From NCBI GenBank assembly GCA_964487895.1, contig CAZASM010000027.1, positions 1-12,754 of the forward strand: DNA of 12,754 bases, given 5' to 3'. The notes under the pieces are model-generated. The model was not told the DNA's origin and did no database searches. It worked only from the letters and a program-made list of their open reading frames with translations. The position numbers and the translations under genes were made by a program. Numbering within the stretch: position 1 is the stretch's first letter; each line of letters opens with the position of its first letter. Origin of the DNA: CAYYYA01 sp964487895. Its GTDB lineage: Bacteria; Patescibacteriota; Patescibacteriia; UBA1558; 2-01-FULL-52-15. Of this stretch, positions 7,010 through 11,779 are shown piece after piece.

Positions 7010-7034
7010 TTGGTACATCTACCTAATCTATAAT
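7007..7034 (+). promoter_or_regulatory. Promoter of tRNA-Leu
   Basis: TATAAT at 7029-7034 is a perfect -10 box; the expected start near 7041 leaves a 14-base leader before the tRNA at 7055. The -35 is poor (TGGTTG at 7007-7012 with a 16-base spacer), so read-through from rplS may contribute. Confidence 0.55.
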
Positions 7035-7054
7035 CTACATACATAAACACACAA

Positions 7055-7141
7055 GCCGGGGTGGTGAAATTGGTAGACACGCAGCCTTGAGGTGGCTGTC
7101 TCCGAAAGGAGATGCAGGTTCGAGTCCTGTCTCCGGCACCA
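7055..7141 (+). tRNA. tRNA-Leu (anticodon GAG)
   Basis: This is a class II tRNA of 87 bases with encoded CCA. The acceptor GCCGGGG pairs with CTCCGGC (7131-7137), the anticodon stem CAGCC/GGCTG (7082-7086, 7094-7098) holds the loop TTGAGGT with anticodon GAG (7089-7091) for CUC and CUU codons, the long variable arm TCTCC-GAAA-GGAGA is clear, and the T arm carries GGTTCGAGTCC. Its 3' end forms part of a separate hairpin with downstream sequence (7137-7155). A terminator at 7201 ends the transcript. Confidence 0.97.
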
Positions 7142-7177
7142 CGCTCAGCGTGGTGATACAGGGACGCTCAGCGTCCC
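7137..7177 (+). repeat. Two hairpins with a shared CGCTCAGCG core at the tRNA-Leu 3' end
   Basis: CACCACGC-TCA-GCGTGGTG (7137-7155) and GGGACGC-TCA-GCGTCCC (7161-7177) have the same ACGCTCAGCGT centre but different outer arms. The first includes the last acceptor base, the discriminator and the CCA of tRNA-Leu. A further CACCAC at 7177-7182 could pair with GTGGTG as an alternative. They resemble REP-type palindromes. Confidence 0.8.
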
Positions 7178-7200
7178 ACCACACACAAACCTAATCATTC

Positions 7201-7226
7201 AAAACTTCCCCCCTGGGAAGTTTTTT
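7201..7226 (+). terminator. Terminator of tRNA-Leu
   Basis: A perfect 10-bp stem AAAACTTCCC/GGGAAGTTTT (7201-7210, 7215-7224) with a CCCT loop runs into T's and TTGTTTG. This is a classic intrinsic terminator closing the tRNA-Leu transcript. Confidence 0.92.
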
Positions 7227-7239
7227 GTTTGTATCGGCA

Positions 7240-7268
7240 TTGACAAATACACATACATATAGTAAGGT
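7240..7268 (+). promoter_or_regulatory. Possible promoter of the GX3-repeat gene
   Basis: TTGACA (7240-7245) is a perfect -35 box. At 17 bases the -10 would be TAAGGT (7263-7268), which is weak. Transcription from near 7275 would give a leader of about 90 bases that includes a 5-bp hairpin GCTGG/CCAGC (7298-7312) before the ribosome binding site. Confidence 0.45.
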
Positions 7269-7366
7269 AATCGACTATTGATCTTTCCAACTAACATGCT
7301 GGTTCATCCAGCTTTAAATAGTTTCTAACGCAATCTAAACCACAATCCGAAAGGTAGGAACATGCC

Positions 7367-7957
7367 ATGGCAATTGGTGATTCGTCCAGAGCTAACTCCG
7401 CGGTTCAATCCGAGACGAGGCCAAAACCGGTCTGTGTCAACGTCACTCTAGTCAGGAAGGACGACGACCCCGACCAGAAGTTGATTTTTTGGCTGACGAG
7501 AGTACCCACGGAAGCGTGCGCTGAAGAAGCGCGTCTACTGGGGTACACCTTTGTCAGCTTGCTCGGCTCGCTGGATGAAGTCGCTGGTGGAAGTACGAAT
7601 GCCAAAGCTCTCTCTCTTATGACCTTTGGCAACGACCTGATGGTGATCATGGTCGAAACTCTACTCAACGCCACCGGTGGTCCCATGTTCAGCCTCGGTC
7701 ATCAAACTGGTCGTCAGGTCGGCTACACGGAGGGCCTGGAAGCTGGTGATGCAGCAGGCTTCGAGCGCGGTAAGACCGTAGGTATTGCCGAAGGTGATGC
7801 TGCCGGCTATGAGCGTGGTCACCACGATGGTTATATTACGGGAGTCGCCGAAGGGAAACGCCAAGGTGTGGAACTTATCCAACGACACCTAGGATTTCTT
7901 TTCGCAGCCGATCCAGCCGTTCTCGTGGCCACCCTCGAGCCTGAAGGTCGTAGCTAG
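7367..7957 (+). CDS. GX3 glycine-ladder protein of unknown function
   Basis: The 196-residue product has an N-terminal polar tail, a central domain (about 22-105) not recognised, and a remarkable run in which glycine occupies every fourth residue from G111 to G167, fifteen glycines without a break. The segments GDAAGFERG and GDAAGYERG repeat 16 residues apart. Positions between glycines are mostly polar or charged with an aromatic at some places, so this is a soluble packed-helix motif, not a membrane one. Similar GX3 repeats occur in the eukaryotic Yae1/ORAOV1 family (deca-GX3) and shorter ones in FliH; homology is not shown. A short helix and an Ala/Val-rich end follow. ATG 7367 is preceded by AAGGTAGGA at good distance. 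The gene is markedly G+C-rich, unlike its neighbours, and sits between two strong terminators beside a tRNA, consistent with transfer. Confidence 0.85.
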   Translation: MAIGDSSRANSAVQSETRPKPVCVNVTLVRKDDDPDQKLIFWLTRVPTEACAEEARLLGYTFVSLLGSLDEVAGGSTNAKALSLMTFGNDLMVIMVETLLNATGGPMFSLGHQTGRQVGYTEGLEAGDAAGFERGKTVGIAEGDAAGYERGHHDGYITGVAEGKRQGVELIQRHLGFLFAADPAVLVATLEPEGRS

Positions 7958-7978
7958 CCACTTCCCCCGAACAACCAG

Positions 7979-8012
7979 AGCGCTCAGTCCCAAGTGGATT
8001 GGGCGCTTTTTA
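7979..8012 (+). terminator. Terminator of the GX3-repeat gene
   Basis: A 12-bp stem AGCGCTCAGTCC/GGATTGGGCGCT (7979-7990, 7996-8007; two wobble pairs), loop CAAGT, followed by TTTTTATTT. It begins 22 bases after the stop codon. Its 3' arm overlaps the probable -35 of the sigma factor gene. Confidence 0.9.
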
Positions 8013-8027
8013 TTTCCGTGCTACTAT
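7999..8027 (+). promoter_or_regulatory. Extended -10 promoter, leaderless start of ECF sigma gene
   Basis: TG-C-TACTAT places a -10 box at 8022-8027, and ATG 8034 follows after six bases, so the mRNA should be leaderless. TTGGGC (7999-8004), at 17 bases, is a possible -35 inside the preceding terminator stem. ECF factors often drive their own promoter, so this site is also a candidate for autoregulation. Confidence 0.6.
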
Positions 8028-8033
8028 CCCTTT

Positions 8034-8531
8034 ATGTCCTCACTGGAAAAAGATTTCATCAAACACTATGATCAGCATTCGGATGCCATTTTCAGGCATT
8101 GTTATTATCGTGTCTATGACCGTGAAACAGCTTTGGATCTAGTCCAGGAGACCTTCACTAAAACTTGGGCATATCTAGCGGAAGGCAAGGAGATAAAAAA
8201 TATCAGAGCTTTTCTCTACCGTACTGCCACCAACCTGATTATCGACCGCTCACGTAAGGCCCCCATAGACTCCCTCCAGCAACTCCAAGATCAAGGCTAC
8301 GAACCTCCCACAGACTCCAAAACAGGCATCGAAGCTTCCATTGACCTTAATATCCTCCTGACAGTAATAGCCCGTCTAGACGTCATATATCAGGAAGTCA
8401 TAAGACTCAGGTATATCGACGGACTCAAGCCCAAAGAGATCGCTGAAATCACAGGAGAGACTCCCAACGTCATTTCCGTCCGCCTCCATCGAGGCTTAGC
8501 CCAATTAGAACAACTACTAACCCATGAATAA
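8034..8531 (+). CDS. ECF-type RNA polymerase sigma factor
   Basis: The 165-residue product has only regions 2 and 4, as in extracytoplasmic-function sigma factors. Region 2 covers about 12-76, with DLVQETFTKTW (35-45, core-binding 2.2) and NIRAFLYRTATNLIIDRSRK (56-75, regions 2.3/2.4). An acidic, Gln-rich linker follows. Region 4 covers about 104-160, with the helix-turn-helix LKPKEIAEITGETPNVISVRLHRGL (131-155). It directs polymerase to a small set of promoters. The downstream gene starts 8 bases before its stop codon, so the two are translated together, as is typical of a sigma factor and its membrane regulator. The inducing signal and targets are not visible here. Confidence 0.93.
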   Translation: MSSLEKDFIKHYDQHSDAIFRHCYYRVYDRETALDLVQETFTKTWAYLAEGKEIKNIRAFLYRTATNLIIDRSRKAPIDSLQQLQDQGYEPPTDSKTGIEASIDLNILLTVIARLDVIYQEVIRLRYIDGLKPKEIAEITGETPNVISVRLHRGLAQLEQLLTHE

Positions 8532-9576
8532 GCTCCCTAATCTAAATCAGGAAATCAAAGCTCAAAAACTAACCCTTGAGGAAAAGGCCGCTCTTCGGGC
8601 TACCATCCTCAGCTATATGACAGAGTATCCTCGTGTCCAAAACAAACCTCTGAAATCATTTTGGCTTCTTCAACACAGGACTTGGGGCGTTAGCTTAGTA
8701 TTTGCCCTCATATTAGTAGTTTCAGTTAGTAGTGTCAGTTACGCCGCTGAATACAGCCTACCAGGTGAAACTCTCTATGGTTTGAAGATTAATGTCACTG
8801 AGCCTCTCCGTGCGACCTTACAAACAACCACAGAAAAACAAGCACGCTGGGAGAGTGCGCTAGTTGAGCGTCGTTTAGCAGAGGCCCAACTATTAGCTGA
8901 TTCTGGCGAACTGCATAATGGTAAAGAACAGGAAATTATTCAACTCATTAATAACCAAACAACTAAGGCACGTGCTAGTGTACATCAGGTTGGTACAGTC
9001 GATACCCTACAAGCTGCGATCTTAAATGCGCGTTTGGAAGCTAGCCTAAGCGCTCACAGACAACTTCTCTCAGATAATAATGATGACCAAGCTGTAAAAA
9101 TTGGCTCCAATCTGCAGCAATCATTAGAATTGCAAGCTAGTACTACTCGCGCTCTTGGGACCGAACTAGAAGCGGACTGGCAAGACCAAGACGACAAAGA
9201 GAACGCCCGCACAGACCTACAAGCATCTACCAAAAAATTACAAAACCGCTTGCAACAAGATTCACAAGAACTGGAAAAAAATATTCAGCAAAACCCTTCA
9301 AACAAAAAGGTTCACGATAATATTAAACGCAAGATTACTGAGGCACAACAATTAATTGTCCCGAATAATCTAGCAAATACTACCAGCACAAAGAGCCAAT
9401 CCCTCACTAACTTACAAAAAGCCCTGAAGTTAGAACAAGAAATCAAGCTAATAAATCAAGCAAAAAATAAAAACGATCGTTCAATTCTTAAGTCTATATA
9501 TTCTGATGATGACTACAATGATCGATCCTCTGATAATGAAAAATCTAAGGACAAAAATAACGAGTCAGGAGATTAG
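8524..9576 (+). CDS. Membrane protein with DUF5667-type domain, probable anti-sigma/sensor
   Basis: The 350-residue product has an N-terminal cytoplasmic part (1-52) long enough to hold the sigma factor, one membrane segment (about 54-73), and then the DUF5667 hallmark YSLPGETLYGLK (77-88) followed by helices starting TEKQARWESALVERRLAEAQ. The outer region to about 320 is nearly all predicted helix, Gln/Asn/Lys-rich and likely coiled coil; the tail (325-350) is highly charged with Asp, Ser and Lys. DUF5667 proteins commonly follow ECF sigma genes and are thought to be their regulators. No zinc-binding HxxxCxxC anti-sigma motif is present, so the anti-sigma role is inferred from position and topology. 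ATG 8524 overlaps the sigma gene. A terminator follows. Confidence 0.82.
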   Translation: MNKLPNLNQEIKAQKLTLEEKAALRATILSYMTEYPRVQNKPLKSFWLLQHRTWGVSLVFALILVVSVSSVSYAAEYSLPGETLYGLKINVTEPLRATLQTTTEKQARWESALVERRLAEAQLLADSGELHNGKEQEIIQLINNQTTKARASVHQVGTVDTLQAAILNARLEASLSAHRQLLSDNNDDQAVKIGSNLQQSLELQASTTRALGTELEADWQDQDDKENARTDLQASTKKLQNRLQQDSQELEKNIQQNPSNKKVHDNIKRKITEAQQLIVPNNLANTTSTKSQSLTNLQKALKLEQEIKLINQAKNKNDRSILKSIYSDDDYNDRSSDNEKSKDKNNESGD

Positions 9577-9598
9577 AGACAATCATAATACTTTTAGT

Positions 9599-9640
9599 AA
9601 AACTTTCCTTCCTGTGAGGAAAGTTTTTGTGTGTTTTTTC
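9599..9640 (+). terminator. Terminator of the sigma/anti-sigma operon
   Basis: An 11-bp stem AAAACTTTCCT/AGGAAAGTTTT (9599-9609, 9617-9627) with a 7-base loop is followed by TTGTGTG and a six-T run (9634-9639). It closes the two-gene unit. Confidence 0.92.
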
Positions 9641-9641
9641 A

Positions 9642-9670
9642 TTGTTAAAAATAAAAAAAGGTTGTATAAT
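9642..9670 (+). promoter_or_regulatory. Promoter of the lysine-rich peptide gene
   Basis: TTGTTA (9642-9647), an exact 17-base spacer, and a perfect TATAAT (9665-9670). The predicted start near 9677 makes a 100-base leader. The site sits directly behind the preceding terminator. Confidence 0.8.
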
Positions 9671-9673
9671 TAT

Positions 9674-9740
9674 ATTGTCGAATAAAAATATTTTTCTATC
9701 TTATCTTCGGATAAAAAAGAAATAAATATTTTTCAACAAT
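9674..9740 (+). promoter_or_regulatory. AU-rich 5' leader stem-loop with UUCG cap
   Basis: AAAAATATTT (9684-9693) pairs perfectly with AAATATTTTT (9724-9733); ATTGTCGA (9674-9681) pairs with TCAACAAT (9733-9740) with one mismatch; and TTATC-TTCG-GATAA (9701-9714) closes the inside. The hairpin starts about at the first transcribed base and ends 22 bases before the ribosome binding site. It could stabilise the mRNA or act as a control element. Confidence 0.65.
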
Positions 9741-9762
9741 AAATAAACAAACCTATTCCCGG

Positions 9763-9772
9763 AAGGAGGTGA
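9763..9772 (+). promoter_or_regulatory. Full-length Shine-Dalgarno site
   Basis: AAGGAGGTGA complements ten bases of the usual 16S rRNA 3' end and lies four bases before the ATG at 9777 (GGAGG core seven bases away). It fixes the start of the 30-codon gene and is by far the strongest such site in the window. Confidence 0.85.
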
Positions 9773-9776
9773 CACT

Positions 9777-9869
9777 ATGGCAAAAAAGAAAGCTGCAAAA
9801 AAGACCGCTAAGAAAAAGACCGCTAAGAGAAAACCTGCAAAAAGAAAGACTGCTAAACGCAGAGCTTAG
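9777..9869 (+). CDS. 30-residue lysine/alanine-rich histone-tail-like peptide
   Basis: The product has 30 residues, all Ala, Lys, Arg, Thr or Pro after Met. Residues 10-29 are four pentads, TAKKK, TAKRK, PAKRK, TAKRR, closed by Ala30. This resembles the basic repeats of bacterial H1-like proteins (AlgP, Hc1) and suggests non-specific binding to DNA or RNA; such a role is inferred from composition only. The gene is supported by a consensus promoter at 9642-9670, a 100-base structured leader, a perfect Shine-Dalgarno site and a terminator about 65 bases on. A longer overlapping frame (from GTG 9769) is rejected because it lacks repeats, ignores this start and runs through the terminator. It stands alone between the sigma operon and the convergent EndoQ gene. 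High expression is expected. Confidence 0.82.
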   Translation: MAKKKAAKKTAKKKTAKRKPAKRKTAKRRA

Positions 9870-9888
9870 TTCTCAAGCTGTAATAGCG

Positions 9889-9912
9889 AAAAAAATTCTC
9901 ATTAGAGAATTT
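9889..9912 (-). terminator. Terminator of the EndoQ gene (minus strand)
   Basis: AAATTCTC/GAGAATTT (9893-9900, 9905-9912) is an 8-bp stem with a four-base loop. Read on the minus strand it runs into T's (9895-9889), so it suits the EndoQ transcript arriving from 10031. On the plus strand it lacks a T-run. Confidence 0.65.
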
Positions 9913-9933
9913 GAAATGATCCTGCCACCTTGC

Positions 9934-9979
9934 CCCGCCAGTATATATGGCGCGCTAAGTCAGCGGGATTATTTTTTTT
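9934..9979 (+). terminator. Terminator of the lysine-rich peptide gene
   Basis: CCCGC (9934-9938) pairs with GCGGG (9963-9967), with smaller alternative pairings inside (CGCCA/TGGCG, CGCT/AGCG), followed by ATTATTTTTTTTA. It overlaps the path of the convergent EndoQ transcript, so the two terminators are interleaved. Confidence 0.65.
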
Positions 9980-10030
9980 ATTTAAACGTCAATTATTAAT
10001 AGAGCAACAAAGCCAAATAATAGGCTAATA

Positions 10031-11281
10031 TTACAACAATTTTGACTGTTTGGCCGTCAGTTTTTCTTGAGCGCTAAAAATCTCTACCTGACCATAGACA
10101 CCATCATAACCAGGGATTAGATGAGCTTCTTGTGCTCGTACTCGAAGAATACCCAGCGCTAAATTTTCTGGCATAACCTGTTTTAATTCTTCCAAATCGA
10201 CATCAAGAAGAACAGAAAACTCTGTGCTAAACTTTTGAATAATTCTGAAAAATAAATCTTGCACGCGTTTACTTTGTACGCCTTGATCGAAATAGTCAGC
10301 GATAATTTCTGTCAATGGAATTATTTTTTTAAATGGTATAGCCCCCTCTGGTCGTCTGCCAAATTCCTGATCGCGTAAGTTATCCACACGGTGTAAGACT
10401 CCGACTGTAATTGGTTTTTTGCAGACGGGACAAATATTTTTCAGTTTACGCGTCTCGGCAGGATTCAGCGAGACGTTGCACAGGCGATGTCCATCAAAAT
10501 GATACATACCTTCTTCTGGAAAAAATTCTATGGTATAGAGAAACTCTTTAGGGTTTTTATTCTTAATCGCCGCTATCAAACTGCCGTAGCTAAGCTCTGC
10601 TAATTCAAAAACATTTGCCTCTCTGCCAATCTTTGGGCCGGAGTGCGCATCAGAATTTGAGATTAAAGTGTATTTATCCAAGTTAGACAAAGCCCAATTC
10701 ATCTCTGGATCTGACGATAGACCTGTTTCTAAAGCAAAGATGTGTTCGGATAGGTCTTCAAAGCAGTCTTCGACAGAATCATAACCAGATTTAGAGCCAA
10801 ACAAAGCAAACCACGGTGTCCAGACATGTGCCGGTATCATTACCATCCGCGGATCAGTGTCTAACATTATCTGTAATAACTCTTTGGATGACATACCGAG
10901 GATAGGACGACCATCCGAAGCTAATTTGCAACCGCGATCTGTCAGCGCCTGATTAAACTTCGCGACCACCTCAATGGAAGGGGCGAAGATACAGTGATGG
11001 ACTCTTCTCGTAGCATCTTTGTGTCGGTAGATACAAGCCACTTCAGTGCCCATGAGAAATTTAACCCCCGTGGTACCATCTTTAAGATCATACAACCCAC
11101 TACCGTCAGCAATTAAATTCTCCTGAATATCTTTAAACTGCTTAGGATGAGTGAAGTCGCCACAAGCAACAACGTTCACACCCTTAATCTGAGACCATTT
11201 AGCCAGCTCAAATAAATCTAAATTCTTAGAAGTAGCACGAGCATACTTAGAATGCACATGGAAATCGGCGATGATTTTCAT
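10031..11281 (-). CDS. Endonuclease Q family protein (PHP-domain DNA repair nuclease)
   Basis: EndoQ enzymes cut DNA 5' of deaminated bases (uracil, hypoxanthine) and abasic sites, starting a repair route separate from base-excision glycosylases. The 416-residue product starts ADFHVHSKYARATS (5-18) with H8 and H10, and continues with GDFTHP (D42, H45), E80, H95-H96, PAHVWTPWF (H152) and SNSDAHSG (D211, H213), the PHP metal ligands. Behind it lie HRLCNVSLNP (C268) and ICPVCKKP (C284, C287), the zinc-binding part, then GVLHRV and IPLTEIIA as in the family. The C-terminal third is helical. ATG 11281 puts the first motif at the usual distance. An extended -10 box lies ten bases upstream. It shares strand with the Cdd1 gene, another likely DNA-binding protein. 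Confidence in the family is high; activity is inferred. Confidence 0.92.
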   Translation of the reverse strand: MKIIADFHVHSKYARATSKNLDLFELAKWSQIKGVNVVACGDFTHPKQFKDIQENLIADGSGLYDLKDGTTGVKFLMGTEVACIYRHKDATRRVHHCIFAPSIEVVAKFNQALTDRGCKLASDGRPILGMSSKELLQIMLDTDPRMVMIPAHVWTPWFALFGSKSGYDSVEDCFEDLSEHIFALETGLSSDPEMNWALSNLDKYTLISNSDAHSGPKIGREANVFELAELSYGSLIAAIKNKNPKEFLYTIEFFPEEGMYHFDGHRLCNVSLNPAETRKLKNICPVCKKPITVGVLHRVDNLRDQEFGRRPEGAIPFKKIIPLTEIIADYFDQGVQSKRVQDLFFRIIQKFSTEFSVLLDVDLEELKQVMPENLALGILRVRAQEAHLIPGYDGVYGQVEIFSAQEKLTAKQSKLL

Positions 11282-11291
11282 AAATATAGAA

Positions 11292-11320
11292 ATTTTAGCA
11301 AGGGGTCTTAGGGTCGTCTA
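11292..11320 (-). promoter_or_regulatory. Extended -10 promoter of the EndoQ gene
   Basis: On the minus strand TAGACG (11320-11315), a 17-base spacer, and TG-C-TAAAAT (-10 at 11297-11292). ATG 11281 follows after ten bases, leaving at most a few untranslated bases. The -35 lies in one arm of a large inverted repeat. Confidence 0.65.
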
Positions 11321-11394
11321 AAAACGAGCCAACACACAACCAAATATACCTGATCGTCGCCAAAGCGAGCTTAGACGTCCCTAAAACTTTTGCT
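11297..11394. repeat. 98-bp imperfect inverted repeat upstream of EndoQ
   Basis: The arm at 11305-11321 (GTCTTAGGGTCGTCTAA) matches the reverse complement of 11371-11387 at 15 of 17 positions, and the match extends outward to AGCAA (11297-11301) and TTGCT (11390-11394) with one gap. The 49-base centre holds a small hairpin TCGC-CAAA-GCGA (11357-11368). It may be a transcript leader, a small mobile-element remnant or a paired binding site. Confidence 0.7.
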
Positions 11395-11401
11395 TACTCG
11401 G

Positions 11402-11422
11402 ATGGTGAGCCTGCCGAACCAT
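11402..11422. repeat. Palindromic repeat copy 1 (GAGC...CGA loop)
   Basis: ATGGT (11402-11406) pairs with ACCAT (11418-11422) around GAGCCTGCCGA. The loop has the same GAGC-NNNN-CGA layout as the copy at 11442-11472 but the stem differs. Of the type widespread in intergenic DNA of environmental bacteria, to my knowledge. Confidence 0.6.
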
Positions 11423-11424
11423 GG

Positions 11425-11736
11425 TTACAAAAGTGAGGCCAGCTTGCCCTGAGCGGAGTCGAAGGGGCGAGCGGAATTATCTTTCCAATTCCACCATAAT
11501 AATAACTCTGGTTTATGAGTCTTATGTGAAGCATAATACACAGCACAGCGATAGACGTACAACAGACAACGATCAATTTGTCGTCCTTCAAACTGACAAC
11601 TTTTGACATATAGCTTCTCGGGGCTTTTATCCTTCAACTGTGCTACTGAAGTAATTCCGATATCGACCAAATCCTTAGCTACGCTTTTGCCTACTCCAGG
11701 GATGGTCATAAGGTCTTTGAGAGCGGATTTGTTCAT
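11425..11736 (-). CDS. Cdd1-family helix-hairpin-helix protein with repeat-derived C-terminus
   Basis: The 103-residue product matches the small Cdd1 ('pathogenicity locus') family. A helix-hairpin-helix motif IPGVGKSVAKDLVDIGI (12-28) is followed by SVAQLKDKSPEKLY (30-43), then RQIDRCLLYVYRCAVYYAS (52-70) and the closing PELLLWWNWKD (76-86). HhH motifs bind the DNA backbone without sequence preference; no reaction is known for the family. Residues 87-103 (NSARPFDSAQGK...) do not look like the family and are encoded by the palindromic repeat at 11442-11472, so the original stop was replaced or lost when the repeat arrived. Its ATG lies six bases after an extended -10 box, implying a leaderless mRNA. 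It precedes EndoQ on the same strand. Confidence 0.85.
   Translation of the reverse strand: MNKSALKDLMTIPGVGKSVAKDLVDIGITSVAQLKDKSPEKLYVKSCQFEGRQIDRCLLYVYRCAVYYASHKTHKPELLLWWNWKDNSARPFDSAQGKLASLL
11442..11472. repeat. Palindromic repeat copy 2, inside the end of the Cdd1 gene
   Basis: GCTTGCCC (11442-11449) pairs with GGGCGAGC (11465-11472), one wobble, around a loop with TGAGCGGAGTCGAA. Translated it gives FDSAQGK on one strand and CPERSRRG on the other, peptides I know as recurrent by-products of this repeat family. It supplies the last codons of the Cdd1 gene. Confidence 0.8.
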
Positions 11737-11742
11737 AGGGGT

Positions 11743-11751
11743 ATCCTAGCA
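11743..11751 (-). promoter_or_regulatory. Extended -10 promoter, leaderless start of Cdd1 gene
   Basis: On the minus strand TG-C-TAGGAT has its -10 at 11748-11743, and ATG 11736 follows after six bases. The spacing equals that at 1708 and 8034. No clear -35 box is seen. Confidence 0.6.
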
Positions 11752-11779
11752 TATTATCGATAAATCGAAAGTCTCGCAG

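Noticed and set aside
6962..7177. CRISPR-like array, because of several similar hairpins
   Set aside because: The hairpin arms differ from one another, spacing is irregular and there are no repeated units with unique spacers.
6947..7226. Phage or integrative-element attachment site at tRNA-Leu
   Set aside because: The repeated part is the 5' end, not the 3' end, and no integrase or phage gene is in the window.
7405..7888. Two antisense frames opposite the GX3 gene
   Set aside because: Produced by the G+C-rich codon pattern of the real gene; the regular GGN codons keep the reverse frames open.
9769..9999. 76-codon frame starting at GTG within the Shine-Dalgarno site
   Set aside because: It has a poor start, no recognisable protein character and runs through the terminator; the 30-codon frame at 9777 fits all signals.
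11421..11606. Plus-strand frame with the peptide PACPERSRRG
   Set aside because: It is the antisense reading of the Cdd1 gene and the palindromic repeat; this peptide is a typical artefact of that repeat.
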